Source: Actinomycetales bacterium Actino_02
GTDB lineage: Bacteria > Actinomycetota > Actinomycetes > Propionibacteriales > Propionibacteriaceae
DNA length: 64,000 nucleotides
Direction of reading: 5' to 3'
NCBI GenBank assembly: GCA_001603275.1
Contig: LUYM01000006.1
Coordinates: 583,391-647,390, forward strand
A model generated the notes under the pieces. That model saw nothing but the letters and a program-made list of their open reading frames with translations. It had not been told where the DNA came from and did no database searches. This document shows, piece after piece, positions 45,496-54,267 of this stretch. Within the stretch, counting starts at the first letter, position 1. The number at the start of each line of letters is the position of its first letter. The translations under genes were made by a program, and so were the position numbers.

Positions 45496-46125
45496 ATGAC
45501 TTTGGCTCAGGCCGTCCTCGGCTTCGCACTGCTGGCCGCGGTGCTGACCGTCACCCCGGGGCTGGACACCGTCTTCGTGCTTCGTCAGGCGTTGCGCGGC
45601 GGGCCTCGTCCGGCCTTTGCGGCGGCCGCCGGGATCGGGCTGGGCGTGGTGTTCTGGGGAGTGGCTGCAGCGGCCGGGGTTGCGGCCCTGTTCCTCGCCT
45701 CGCAGGTGGCCTACAACGTGTTGCGCTGGGCCGGAGTGGCCTTTCTGCTCTATCTGGCATTCAGCTACCTGCGCTCGGCGTGGCGTGGTGACTCGCCGTC
45801 GCTGGACGTGGCCGACACCCCGGTGGACAAGCCCGGCGAAGCGTTCGTGAAGGGCCTGCTCACCGATCTGCTGAACCCGAAGATCGCCGTCTTCTACCTG
45901 TCGGTGCTGCCGCTGTTCCTGCCGGCCGGCTACCCGCCGGCGGCGATCGGGGCGCTGTTGGCGCTGATCCACGGCGCCATGGGCATGACCTGGTTCACCG
46001 TGGTGATCCTGGCCGCCGGCCCGATGCGCCGCTATCTGACCAGCCGGCGCGGCGGACGGATCGTCGACGCCACCGCGGGCGTGGCCATGACCGGGTTCGC
46101 GGCCGTCCTCGGCTTCGAGCGCTAG
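45496..46125 (+). CDS. LysE/RhtB-family amino acid exporter
   Basis: The 209-residue membrane protein has about six helices, the N-terminal TVTPGLDTVFVLRQALRGG motif of LysE-type translocators, GIGLGVVFWGVAAAAG and a C-terminal LNPKIAVFYLSVLPLFL. Family members export amino acids such as lysine, arginine, threonine or homoserine lactones. Substrate not determinable here. It stands alone between the CorA-like gene and the accessory patch. Confidence 0.9.
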   Translation: MTLAQAVLGFALLAAVLTVTPGLDTVFVLRQALRGGPRPAFAAAAGIGLGVVFWGVAAAAGVAALFLASQVAYNVLRWAGVAFLLYLAFSYLRSAWRGDSPSLDVADTPVDKPGEAFVKGLLTDLLNPKIAVFYLSVLPLFLPAGYPPAAIGALLALIHGAMGMTWFTVVILAAGPMRRYLTSRRGGRIVDATAGVAMTGFAAVLGFER

Positions 46126-46230
46126 GGGTTACGGACCGCGTCAGCCGTCCACGGCATCGAGTTGCCCAGGACGCGTCGCTTCGAGCAGCCGCTCCGCGAG
46201 TTCGTCCTGCTTGCTCGCGCTCTTTTCGTG

Positions 46231-46258
46231 GCCCGCTGCGATTGTGACGCAAGCGGGC
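46231..46258. terminator. Hairpin between LysE and DUF222-HNH genes
   Basis: GCCCGCT (46231-46237) pairs with AGCGGGC (46252-46258), with further TGCG/CGCA pairing inside. It lies about 105 nt after the LysE stop and could terminate convergent transcription. Confidence 0.45.
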
Positions 46259-46283
46259 AAATCGGGAGGCCATCCCCTTCCCG

Positions 46284-46318
46284 TCACGGCTGACCGTGAA
46301 ATCACGTCAGTCGTGATT
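46284..46318. repeat. Two adjacent dyads in the gene-free gap
   Basis: TCACGG-ctga-CCGTGA (46284-46299) is followed directly by AATCACG-tcagt-CGTGATT (46300-46318). They could be a regulator site or RNA hairpins. No neighbouring gene start explains them. Confidence 0.45.
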
Positions 46319-46414
46319 CGTATCAGCGCGAATCTTGCTAGGCGTTGTCATGCTCACGTGCGTATGGGCGTGCCTACAAATGCAGCGAGCACAGCTGACG
46401 AAGCCGCGGTCGAT

Positions 46415-47761
46415 TTACGCGCGTATGGGGGTGAGGAAGCGTGCGTGTATTCGTGGTTGTTGGGTGGGGTCGGCGCGCCGGGGCGGGATGATGTGGGCTG
46501 GCCTGTCGGCTGGTAGTTGGATTTGCCAGCGGTCGGCGGTGGGGTCGTGGCTGGGTTCGATGATGCCGTGGTGGTGGGCACAGACCAGGACGAGGTTCGA
46601 CAGGGCGGTCAATCCGCCTGCCCACCAGGGAGTGATGTGGTGGGCGTGGCAGTCCTGTGGTGGTTTGTCGCAGCCGGGGAACACGCATCCGCCGTCCCGC
46701 AGCTCGAGAGCTGCCCTGATCGGGGCCGTGACCAGGCGTTGGGTGCGTCCGACGTCGAGGATCTCGGATCGGCCGCCGAGCACGACGGGCAACACATCCG
46801 CATCGCACAGCAGCCGCCGTAGGACACCGGCCGGCATCGGCTCGTTGCTGCCGACTAGGTGGCCGGCCAGTGGTGCGCCGTCGGTGGCGGTCTTGGCGAG
46901 TTTGTCGTAGGACAGCGTGATCACGATCCGGGGCCGGTCTCCGCCGTTGGCTGGTGCGAGTGCTTGTTGGCTGTGTCGGTTGATCATGGTGATCAGGGCA
47001 TCGGCTCGGCGCATGGTGGGTGTGACGAGCTCGGCGAGGGGGTCGCGGGTTTCGAGGGAGGCTCGTTTGTCGGCGGCGGCGTAGGCGTCGATGATCCGAA
47101 TGAACGGTTCAGCATCAGCCACCGGCAGGCTGCCACGAATGTGGACGTTGCCGTGGCCATCGCCGACAAACTCCAAATGACGGCGGGCGCGGGCGGCTCG
47201 TTCTTGTCGTTCGAGCCTGGCCGCTTCGAGCATGTCAGCGGTGTCAGGGGCAAGGACCTCGACCAGATGCGCGGTGAGCCGACGCAACGCGGCAGCGTCG
47301 TGGCTGGCCGCGAATCCAACCATCATTTCTTGGCCTTGCCTGATCGTGGCCTGATCAAACTCTCGCGGCAGGTCAGCCAGCACCGAGGTGATCGCCTCAG
47401 CCTGGGAAGGCAGCACCGCTCCTGTGGCAGCGGCGGCTCCGACAATCTCGAACTGGGCCAGCCCTTGTCCGGCTTTGACGAGTCGTCTCGCTTCGCGCGG
47501 GGTGAGTTGGGCAGCGTCGGTGAGCCAGGTTGTGGTCGAGGTGCGGTACTCCCGCCAGGCCGCCTCCGTCGCTTCGATCCGGGCGGCGAGTTGCTGCTGC
47601 CAGGCCTGGAGCCGGGCATCCAGCCGCAACGCCACTCTCAGATTGGTGAGTTGTTCGGCATCTGTTGGTAGCCGCAGCCGATCATCAGTGAGAGCATCAA
47701 GAGCAGCACCGATAACGGCCAACAACTGGCCATCAGTCAGCTCAGTGAAGCTCTCATCCAT
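46415..47761 (-). CDS. DUF222 / HNH-endonuclease-domain protein (13E12-type)
   Basis: The 448-residue protein has the N-terminal DUF222 region common in actinobacteria and a C-terminal HNH nuclease domain with CVFPGCDKPPQDCHAHHITP followed by WWAGGLTALSNLVLVCAHHH. Such 13E12-like proteins are multicopy in actinobacteria and often have accessory character; their biological function is unclear. The ATG is 6 nt after a TAGTAT hexamer, so the start is likely leaderless. Codon use looks less GC-extreme than in flanking core genes. Confidence 0.88.
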   Translation of the reverse strand: MDESFTELTDGQLLAVIGAALDALTDDRLRLPTDAEQLTNLRVALRLDARLQAWQQQLAARIEATEAAWREYRTSTTTWLTDAAQLTPREARRLVKAGQGLAQFEIVGAAAATGAVLPSQAEAITSVLADLPREFDQATIRQGQEMMVGFAASHDAAALRRLTAHLVEVLAPDTADMLEAARLERQERAARARRHLEFVGDGHGNVHIRGSLPVADAEPFIRIIDAYAAADKRASLETRDPLAELVTPTMRRADALITMINRHSQQALAPANGGDRPRIVITLSYDKLAKTATDGAPLAGHLVGSNEPMPAGVLRRLLCDADVLPVVLGGRSEILDVGRTQRLVTAPIRAALELRDGGCVFPGCDKPPQDCHAHHITPWWAGGLTALSNLVLVCAHHHGIIEPSHDPTADRWQIQLPADRPAHIIPPRRADPTQQPRIHARFLTPIRA

Positions 47762-47767
47762 AACCCC

Positions 47768-47773
47768 ATACTA
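47768..47773 (-). promoter_or_regulatory. Candidate -10 box of the DUF222-HNH gene (leaderless)
   Basis: TAGTAT on the minus strand is 6 nt before the ATG at 47761, in an AT-rich patch. Confidence 0.5.
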
Positions 47774-47890
47774 AACAGAGCCACTGACAGTTTCTTCCGC
47801 CGGATAGCCCTCAGTACATGTCCCGAAAAACTCGTGCAGATAGTCACACAGAAAGGGCTATGCCAATCACGACCGGGCCACGAATGCTGG

Positions 47891-48580
47891 TCACGGCTGG
47901 TCCTGGAAGAACACAGAACTCACGTCCACAGCGAACAACCACCTTCGAGTTTTCAACTTTGCCAACAAAGCAGCATCATCAGGCCCAGATATCGAGCGCT
48001 GAGCATCAAAGCTCGTGAGCCAGGAGTCCGGAGTCACCAATAGCGTCGTCGCCCGGCCGCTCAGAAGCAGTGAGTAGCCTTCTAGATCGGGCGCGCAGGA
48101 GTAGTTGGGGCCAAATAGGGTCACGGTGTCGCCTGGCGAGCCATCGGGCACGCCGCCACTTGAGGTGAGCACGCAGAGGCTCGCCAGCGCCTTCAGCATG
48201 GTGTCTCGCCCGGCGGTGTAGTCCCCGTCCCAGCCGAAGAACACTAGCGAATGCGCCCGGCATTGGAGCCGGTAGCCGTCCTTCCGCTTCCAGTTGTTCT
48301 GACCTTCACGGCAGGTGGTGTACGTCCGCCCGGCCACCAGGCTCACCCCAGGCACCGACAGCCCCACCGGCCACTGCTCTACCCGAGCGATCGCCGCTGA
48401 TCTCGCCTCAGCGGTCTGCGGGCCGTCCAGCACATCGTCGGCCGACAGCCTCGGCACCGCACAGCCCGAAAGCGCCATAGCGACACCGGCAAGCAGGGAG
48501 ACCAGCCCAACGGGTCGATGCCACGGCGGCTGCCGCTTGCGCGGGGGCAACGCATTCTTGCGGTGAGCTGACAGCTCCAC
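47891..48580 (-). CDS. Predicted lipoprotein of unknown function
   Basis: The protein of about 229 residues has a basic N-terminus, a hydrophobic stretch (VGLVSLLAGVAMALSGCA) with lipobox LSGC, then a mature domain with four further Cys residues in pairs, probably disulphides. GTG 48580 is favoured because GGAGG ends 5 nt upstream of it. No domain is recognised. It is an exported accessory protein in the lower-GC patch. Confidence 0.65.
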   Translation of the reverse strand: MELSAHRKNALPPRKRQPPWHRPVGLVSLLAGVAMALSGCAVPRLSADDVLDGPQTAEARSAAIARVEQWPVGLSVPGVSLVAGRTYTTCREGQNNWKRKDGYRLQCRAHSLVFFGWDGDYTAGRDTMLKALASLCVLTSSGGVPDGSPGDTVTLFGPNYSCAPDLEGYSLLLSGRATTLLVTPDSWLTSFDAQRSISGPDDAALLAKLKTRRWLFAVDVSSVFFQDQP

Positions 48581-48881
48581 GCCTGCCTCCAAGGGGGTGA
48601 GGATGTTCGCACGCTAGCGGTCGCAACCAGCCCAAACCCAGCCCTCGGCGAACTCTGTCAGTCTTCTGTCCCCGGTGGCTGGCGCAGTGGGCGAGTGCTC
48701 GAAGCCTCCGCCGCGTGGCCATGGCTGGCCTCGCTGTCGTCCTCGACTTCGAGCGCTGGGCATTCGCTCCGAGGATCAGCTGAGCCGCACCACGGACATC
48801 CGAGGTGGCTACGGCCCCACTCCGCGATGTGGCCGGGAACTGGCCGGTGGTGATGGCGCGGGCTTATCCATAATCGTGGTT
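48581..48881. other. Intergenic region between lipoprotein and unknown 362-aa gene
   Basis: About 300 bases with no supportable gene. The right end holds the candidate promoter hexamer CATAAT. The frame of the right-hand gene is open through this region, but the encoded sequence is low-complexity Arg/Pro/Gly and not convincing. Confidence 0.5.
48869..48874 (+). promoter_or_regulatory. Candidate -10 box of the unknown 362-aa gene
   Basis: CATAAT lies 7 nt before the GTG at 48882, consistent with a leaderless transcript; this spacing is what decides the start. Confidence 0.45.
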
Positions 48882-49970
48882 GTGACGGTGCGGGTTGATC
48901 TGGGGAAGTTGAAGCGGCAGCGTAGTGAGTTCGGGGATGGGGTGTTGGTGCTGCTGGCTGACTGTCGCGACCCGTTGGCGGCTGAGATCGTGGGCGAGGT
49001 TGCCGATTTCGGGTTCGCCAGTGGAGAGTTCAAGGACCTCTCACCGATGAAAGCTGGGGTGGCGCCGTCCCCGGCCGGGCCGGTGTTCGTGCTGGAGCCG
49101 GCCCCTCCTCAGTTGTGGGCGTGGCTGGAGGAGTTGGCCCGGCGTCTGGAGGCCCGCGGGCTGGCCGGCACTTTGACCGCGGCAACGCCGGCGAAGTACG
49201 AGCCGTGGTTTGATAGCCGTCCGCCGGATGCCTGGATTGGTGCGGCTGCGTTCTATCCGGGCTGGCACTTCCATGAGACGCCGCGTTGGGCGTGGGACGA
49301 TCAGGTTGGCCGCGATGTGCCTCGCCAAGCTGCTCAGTGGTGTAGCCAGGACGCTGAGCGGGCCTTCTTCCACGCCGGGGTGCTGTGTCAGGTCGAGCCT
49401 GCGGACTTGCCTAGCGTGATATCGGTGGCGACCAAGCATGTGGGCCTCACCCAGGCCTACGGTGGCGGCCCCGAGCCCAAACGGGTCCGCAGCATCAACT
49501 TCAATGAGCGCGGCTTCGCTGGCTGTCTGATCAACAACGACACCCTCAGCCTCACCGAACAAGTCGAGGCGGTCCGCGGCCTGTTCGGTTGGCATCCCGA
49601 ACTGATGAGCCACGCTTTCGTGCGTCGCTTCTACCTCAGTGCGGACCCGCAGTTTATCGGCAGCAAGGAGTTCGGGACCTTCCCTGTGTCGCCAGCGAAG
49701 TGGTCCAGCCCGCGCAACACCCACCTGATCGATCGGCTCGTCCTCGACGCGCACGCTATCCAGCTGCTCACTACCAGTCACCTCGAGCGAGCCCACAACC
49801 TCGACGCGTGGACGATCACCCCGATCGCTGCCGACCGCTACCTGGTCACCACCCCCGACCTCGACGCCTGGCTCACCGGACGCACCCCCGACCCCGAACT
49901 CCTCGCCCAAGCCCGCCACGACTTCGGCAAGATGATCGCCACCCCAGAACTCCTCGCCGAACTCAAGTAG
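48882..49970 (+). CDS. Uncharacterised 362-residue protein
   Basis: I do not recognise this protein. It is soluble, with an N-terminal alpha/beta part (LLADCRDPLAAEIVGEVADF), a central region rich in Trp and aromatic residues (YEPWFDSRPPDAWIGAAAFY, then WHFHETPRWAWDD) and a C-terminal half with INFNERGFAGCLINNDTLSL and a helical tail. Composition is regular, without repeats, signal or membrane segment. Start at GTG 48882 follows from the CATAAT hexamer; GTGs at 48876 and 48888 are alternatives. It lies in a patch of accessory genes, so an exchangeable function is possible. Confidence 0.65.
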   Translation: MTVRVDLGKLKRQRSEFGDGVLVLLADCRDPLAAEIVGEVADFGFASGEFKDLSPMKAGVAPSPAGPVFVLEPAPPQLWAWLEELARRLEARGLAGTLTAATPAKYEPWFDSRPPDAWIGAAAFYPGWHFHETPRWAWDDQVGRDVPRQAAQWCSQDAERAFFHAGVLCQVEPADLPSVISVATKHVGLTQAYGGGPEPKRVRSINFNERGFAGCLINNDTLSLTEQVEAVRGLFGWHPELMSHAFVRRFYLSADPQFIGSKEFGTFPVSPAKWSSPRNTHLIDRLVLDAHAIQLLTTSHLERAHNLDAWTITPIAADRYLVTTPDLDAWLTGRTPDPELLAQARHDFGKMIATPELLAELK

Positions 49971-50057
49971 CGCCGCTGTCGGCGCCGGAGCGAACCAGCC
50001 GCAGCCGATCCTGGGCCGGCCCAGCGCCCAGGTGATCTTCGGGGGAGCGCTGAAGCC

Positions 50058-51218
50058 TCAGTCGGTGATAGCCCGAGCCGGAGCAGGCTCCGGCGGCATC
50101 GGCGCGGCCAGCCAGGCGGCCAGGGCGGTGGTCAGCGGGATGGCCGCGACCAGGGCGATCGAGGCCACCAGGGTGGCGATCACCTCTTGGGCCACGGTGT
50201 TGAAGGTCAGCAGCTGCAAGACCGTGAAGTTCAGCCGGGAGGACAGCAGCAGCAGGGCCAGGGCCGTCCCCACATAGGCGAAGGCGATCGTGTAGACGGT
50301 CGAGGCGATGTGGTCGCGGCCGATCCGCATGGCGCTGCCGAACACCTTCCACCGGCTGGCGGTCGGCGCGGCCTCACGCAGTTCCCAGACCGCCGAGGCT
50401 TGGGTGATCGTCACGTCGTTCAGCACGCCGACTCCGGCCAGCACCATGCCGCACAGCAGAATCCCGCGGGCATCGATCCCGGGGAACTGGGACGGCAGCT
50501 GGCCCATCACCTCGTCCTGCAGTGGGGTGAGGCTGGTCGCCGGAATCGCCCACCAGGCCAGGCCGGCCACCACGGCGATGCCGAGGAAGGTGCCGATCAG
50601 GGCGGTGGTGGTCTTCACCGAGATGCCGTGAGCAAGGTAGACGACAACGAACATCACTAGCGACGCAGTGACCAGGGCGACCGCTAGCGGGTTGCGGGCG
50701 ATGCTGAGCGCGGGCAGCGTGAACGTCCACACGATCGTCAGGGCGGCCACCAGACCGATCAGTGCGGCGACGCCCTTCCAGCGGGCCACCGCGATCACCA
50801 CCGCGACGAAGACGGCGATCAGCACCAACATCGGGGCGGTCCGCTCGTAGTCGATGAAGTAGGCGCCCGGTTGTCCCGGCAGCGTCATCGCCTGCACTCG
50901 CTGGCCCAGCCGGACCTCGCTGAGCGGCGCGCTCGGATCGCCGGGGACATCGACAGTGCTGCCGTCGTCCAGGCGGACGACCAGATGCCCGGTCTCACCG
51001 TCATCGGGGACGATCTCGACCACGCTGCCGGTGACCAGGGTCGCACCGGGATCCAGCCAGGGCTGCTTGGCCGGCACGTCGTGCGGCCACAGCAGAACTG
51101 CTCCGATTGCGGTCGCCGCGACCAGGATCGCCATCACGACGCCGAGGATCCATTGGGTCCGGCGACTGGCTCGGACCGGTCCACTGTGGTCATGGGAGGT
51201 CACGAGCTCGGGGTCCAT
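50058..51218 (-). CDS. YibE/F-family membrane protein
   Basis: The 386-residue protein has one N-terminal helix, an OB-like domain (GSVVEIVPDDGETGHLVVRL) and about seven C-terminal helices with GVGVLNDVTITQASAVWELR, the core sequence of the YibE/F family. Its function is unknown; it is widespread in Firmicutes and actinobacteria. The start ATG at 51218 is 6 nt after a CAGAAT hexamer. It stands alone between the unknown 362-aa gene (convergent) and the SDR gene. Confidence 0.9.
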   Translation of the reverse strand: MDPELVTSHDHSGPVRASRRTQWILGVVMAILVAATAIGAVLLWPHDVPAKQPWLDPGATLVTGSVVEIVPDDGETGHLVVRLDDGSTVDVPGDPSAPLSEVRLGQRVQAMTLPGQPGAYFIDYERTAPMLVLIAVFVAVVIAVARWKGVAALIGLVAALTIVWTFTLPALSIARNPLAVALVTASLVMFVVVYLAHGISVKTTTALIGTFLGIAVVAGLAWWAIPATSLTPLQDEVMGQLPSQFPGIDARGILLCGMVLAGVGVLNDVTITQASAVWELREAAPTASRWKVFGSAMRIGRDHIASTVYTIAFAYVGTALALLLLSSRLNFTVLQLLTFNTVAQEVIATLVASIALVAAIPLTTALAAWLAAPMPPEPAPARAITD

Positions 51219-51224
51219 GCCCGG

Positions 51225-51230
51225 ATTCTG
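51225..51230 (-). promoter_or_regulatory. Candidate -10 box of the YibE/F gene (leaderless)
   Basis: CAGAAT on the minus strand is 6 nt upstream of the ATG at 51218. Confidence 0.4.
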
Positions 51231-51289
51231 CCATCGCGCGGGCCGCCCAGCCGCGGGGTGGACGGTGCGAGTGGGTAAGTGTGCGCCGC

Positions 51290-51973
51290 TCAGGCCGGCG
51301 TGATCCGCAGGCTGTCGAGGCTTGCTTCCGGCGGCAGATCCACCGCCAGCCGGACGGCGCGAGCCACCGACTCTGGGTCGAGGTAGCGCTCGGCCTGATA
51401 CGTCCGGCCCTCCAGCTCGTTGAGCTGCACCTGCATCGGGGTGGCCACCCGTCCCGGGTGCAGCGAGGTGACCCGGATCGCACCGTGCTCCTCGGCCCTC
51501 AGCGAGTCTGCCAGCGCGGTCAGGGCGAACTTGGACGCCGCATAGACCCCCCAGCCGGCGTGCGCGGTCAGCCCGGCGCCGGAGTTGATGAAGATGACAA
51601 GGCCGTGCGCTGCCCGCAGCGTCGGCAGCAAGGCCCGGGTCAGGGTGGCCGGCGCGATCACGTTGGTAGCCAACACCTGCTGCCAGTCCTCGGTGGTGCT
51701 GTCGGCCACGGTGCCGTAGGCGACCAGGCCCGCCGAGTGCACCAGGACGTCCAGGCGCTCGATGCCGGACGCGGCGGCGGTCACGGCAGCCTCATCGTCC
51801 AAGTCGACGGCGAACGGCTCGGACGATTCCAGCAGCGTGACGGTCTCGGCGATCCGGGCGGGGGCGGCATTCCGACCGCCGACAAGGATGTGATGGGTGC
51901 CACTCAGGGCCAGGGCGATGGCCCGTCCGATGCCGCTGGAAGCACCGGTGACCAGCGCGACCGGGCGGCTCAT
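51290..51973 (-). CDS. Short-chain dehydrogenase/reductase
   Basis: The 227-residue SDR has the NAD(P) loop TGASSGIGRAIALALSG, the central Ser region VIFINSGAGLTAHAG and the catalytic YAASK. The substrate is unknown. Its start overlaps the stop of the UbiA-family gene by 4 nt (ATGA), so it is co-translated with it. It does not resemble DprE2 by eye, so a role in decaprenylphosphoryl-arabinose synthesis is not indicated. Confidence 0.9.
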   Translation of the reverse strand: MSRPVALVTGASSGIGRAIALALSGTHHILVGGRNAAPARIAETVTLLESSEPFAVDLDDEAAVTAAASGIERLDVLVHSAGLVAYGTVADSTTEDWQQVLATNVIAPATLTRALLPTLRAAHGLVIFINSGAGLTAHAGWGVYAASKFALTALADSLRAEEHGAIRVTSLHPGRVATPMQVQLNELEGRTYQAERYLDPESVARAVRLAVDLPPEASLDSLRITPA

Positions 51974-52875
51974 CCGAACACCGCGATCGCCACCGGGATC
52001 ACCCACAGCACGGCCAGCACCTGCAGCATTCGATCGCCCAGCACCACATCCTCCGGCTCGCCGGCCTTGCCCTGGTCGACCTTCATGGCGTAGCGGAGCA
52101 GGGCCAGGGTGAACGGGGCGATCGAGATGGCCGTCCAGCTGACCCCCAGCGGCTGCACTCCGGGCAGCTCGAAGGCCCACAGGCTGTACGACATGATCAC
52201 CACGGCGATCGAGATCGACCAGACCTCACGCAGATACGACTTCGTGTAGCGCTCCAGGCTGGCCCGGGTGCCGGCCTCGGTGCCCAACTCCTTCAGCTCG
52301 GAGTAGCGCTTGCCGGCCACCATGAACAGCGAGCCGAACGAGGCCACCAGCAAGAACCACTGGCTCAGCGGCAGCTCGGAGGCCACGCCGCCGGCCACGG
52401 CCCGCAGCAGGAAGCCCGCGGCGACCATGGCCAGATCGATGATCGGCTGATGCTTAAGGAAGAACGAGTAGGCCAGCTGGAACACCCAATAGACGGCCAG
52501 CGTTGCGCCGAGCATCGGGTTGGTCCAAAAGCCCAGGACGAAGGCGGCCACCGCAGTGACGCCGGCCAGGATCCAGGCCGCCGTCGGCGACAGTTCGCCG
52601 GCCGCGATCGGGCGGAACTGCTTCTTCGGGTGCAGCCGGTCGGCCTCGACATCACGGACGTCGTTGATCAGGTAGATCGAGGCGCTGATCAGGCTGAACG
52701 CGACGAAGGCCAGCGCGCTGGCCAGCAGCACCTTGGGCTCGAGCAGCCGGCCCGAGGCCAGCGGTGCGGCCAGCACCAGGACGTTCTTCACCCACTGCTT
52801 GGGACGCATGGCGCGCAGCCAGGCCGGCAGGGCGGACTTCTTGGCTGCGGCGGGGACGGATTCTTGGCTAGTCAT
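51970..52875 (-). CDS. UbiA-family decaprenyl-phosphate phosphoribosyltransferase-like protein
   Basis: The 301-residue membrane protein has about nine helices and the polyprenyl-binding Asp motifs: NDVRDVEADRLHPKKQFRPI in the first and GKRYSELKELG in the second cytoplasmic loop. The HPKK-x-x-RP sequence is typical of mycobacterial-type DPPR synthase (UbiA, Rv3806c), which transfers phosphoribose to decaprenyl phosphate. Other UbiA enzymes lack this pattern. It may supply lipid-linked ribose or arabinose precursors for a cell-envelope glycan. Operon with the SDR gene. Confidence 0.85.
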   Translation of the reverse strand: MTSQESVPAAAKKSALPAWLRAMRPKQWVKNVLVLAAPLASGRLLEPKVLLASALAFVAFSLISASIYLINDVRDVEADRLHPKKQFRPIAAGELSPTAAWILAGVTAVAAFVLGFWTNPMLGATLAVYWVFQLAYSFFLKHQPIIDLAMVAAGFLLRAVAGGVASELPLSQWFLLVASFGSLFMVAGKRYSELKELGTEAGTRASLERYTKSYLREVWSISIAVVIMSYSLWAFELPGVQPLGVSWTAISIAPFTLALLRYAMKVDQGKAGEPEDVVLGDRMLQVLAVLWVIPVAIAVFG

Positions 52876-52909
52876 CTCGGGCCTAGGTTACCGGCCCCGA
52901 TCGGGCGAG

Positions 52910-53527
52910 TCAGGAACGCCAGAGGCTGTGCCAGGCCACACCCAGCTCGCCGAACAGCCGACGCAGCAGCGGGAGACTGATCCCAACCACATTGTGCGGA
53001 TCTCCGCACAGGGTGGTCACGTAAGCCCCACCGAGGCCGTCGATGGTGAAGCCGCCGGCCACTCGCAGCGGCTCGCCGGTGGCCAGGTAGGCGTCGATCT
53101 CGGCCTCATCGAGGTTGGCGAAGATCACCTCGGTGGTGGCCACCGAGGAGGCCTGCTCCACGCGTCCGTCGTGGCGGTACCAGATGTGATGGCCGGTGTG
53201 CAGCCGTCCGGACGCGCCCCGCATCCGCAGCCAGCGCTGCTTGGCCTGGGCCAGATTGGACGGCTTGCCAAACGGCTCACCGGCGAACTCCAACAGTGAG
53301 TCGCAGCCGACCACCAGCACGTGCTCGTCGGTGACCCGGTTCAGCACGTCGGTGGCCTTCGCTTCGGCCAGGACCTCCACCAGCGAGATCACGTCGGCGG
53401 CGGCGAAGCCGGATTCGTCGACCTCGGAGACGACGATCTCGGGGGCGAGCCCCGCCTGGCGAAGGACCTGCTGACGGGCCGGGGAGGCGGAGGCGAGAAC
53501 CAGCCGCGGCCCCCGCTCAGCGGCCAA
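52910..53527 (-). CDS. maf: Maf-family nucleotide pyrophosphatase
   Basis: The protein of about 205 residues begins AAERGPRLVLASASPARQQ, the Maf N-terminal phosphate loop, and has the ISLVEVLAEAKA, LVVGCDSLL and GEPLRVAGGFTIDGLGG motifs. Maf proteins hydrolyse non-canonical nucleoside triphosphates. No ATG or GTG precedes the conserved block; TTG 53527, inside the end of the upstream DUF937 gene, is the best start (11-bp overlap). The neighbour order matches mycobacterial maf beside accE/accD, though here a DUF937 gene intervenes. Confidence 0.9.
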   Translation of the reverse strand: MAAERGPRLVLASASPARQQVLRQAGLAPEIVVSEVDESGFAAADVISLVEVLAEAKATDVLNRVTDEHVLVVGCDSLLEFAGEPFGKPSNLAQAKQRWLRMRGASGRLHTGHHIWYRHDGRVEQASSVATTEVIFANLDEAEIDAYLATGEPLRVAGGFTIDGLGGAYVTTLCGDPHNVVGISLPLLRRLFGELGVAWHSLWRS

Positions 53528-54185
53528 GGATCTGCCCGAGCAGGTTGCCGAGGAGGTCCGCCCCGGATTCGGAGCTCGCCGACGTCTTCTTCGTCGACTT
53601 CTTCTTCGACGTCGTGGCCGGCTCGCTGTCGCCACCCAGCAGCCCGCCCAGCAGATCGCCGATGGCATTGCCGGTGGACTCGTTGCCCAGCAGCCCACCG
53701 AGCAGATTGCCGAGCCCGCCGGAGCCGGACTGGTCCGAGCCGCCCAGCAGCCCGCCCAGCAGGTCACCCAGGACGTCGCCGGAGGAGGACCCACCGGAGT
53801 TGACGCCCAGCTTCTTGGCCAGGTAGCTCATCACCACCGGGGCCAGCAGCGGCAGCAGCTTGGCCAGCAGGTCACCGTCGATGCCGGCCAGTCCGGCCAC
53901 CCGTTGCGGGTCGTCGGCCAGGGCGTGGGCGACGATCTTGCGTCCGTCCGCCACGTCGACGTCGGCGAGGTTCACCGACTCGGAGTAGGTGTCGTTGGCG
54001 TGCTGGCCCAAGGCCCCGAGCAGGCTGTTCGCCCCTTCGTCGTGGCCGCTGTTGGCCTGCAGGCCGCCGATCAGAGTGGGAATCGCAGCTGCGGCAGCCC
54101 GCCCGGCCGAGGCCTTGTCGGTGCCCAGCAGCTGGGCCAGTTGGTCGAGATCCAGGCTGGACAGGATCTCTTCGGTTGCACCCAT
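53517..54185 (-). CDS. DUF937 protein with LGGLLG repeats
   Basis: The 222-residue protein has an N-terminal DUF937-like domain (TEEILSSLDLDQLAQLLGTD, AAAAAIPTLIGGLQANSG) and a C-terminal low-complexity half with repeats of L-G-[GN]-L-L-G separated by Gly/Ser/Asp, ending in a Lys/Ser-rich patch and LLGNLLGQILGR. The repeats may form a flexible scaffold. Start ATG 54185 has AGAGGAC upstream. Function of this family is unknown. It overlaps maf by 11 bp. Confidence 0.82.
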   Translation of the reverse strand: MGATEEILSSLDLDQLAQLLGTDKASAGRAAAAAIPTLIGGLQANSGHDEGANSLLGALGQHANDTYSESVNLADVDVADGRKIVAHALADDPQRVAGLAGIDGDLLAKLLPLLAPVVMSYLAKKLGVNSGGSSSGDVLGDLLGGLLGGSDQSGSGGLGNLLGGLLGNESTGNAIGDLLGGLLGGDSEPATTSKKKSTKKTSASSESGADLLGNLLGQILGR

Positions 54186-54267
54186 CGTCGGGTCCTCTCT
54201 GGTCGAAGCGAGCACGCCCACAATGGCACGTTCAGCGTGGTCGTGGGGAGGGTCGAGGTGAACTCGA

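Larger units (their letters stand above)
46126..46414. other. Gene-free gap with hairpins and dyads
   Basis: These 289 bases between LysE and the convergent DUF222-HNH gene contain no credible gene. They hold a hairpin at 46231-46258 and two adjacent dyads at 46284-46318 (listed separately). Confidence 0.55.

Noticed and set aside
47818..48018. Small plus-strand frame in the AT-richer gap after DUF222-HNH
   Set aside because: Overlaps the 3' end of the lipoprotein gene antisense, no ribosome site, composition random.
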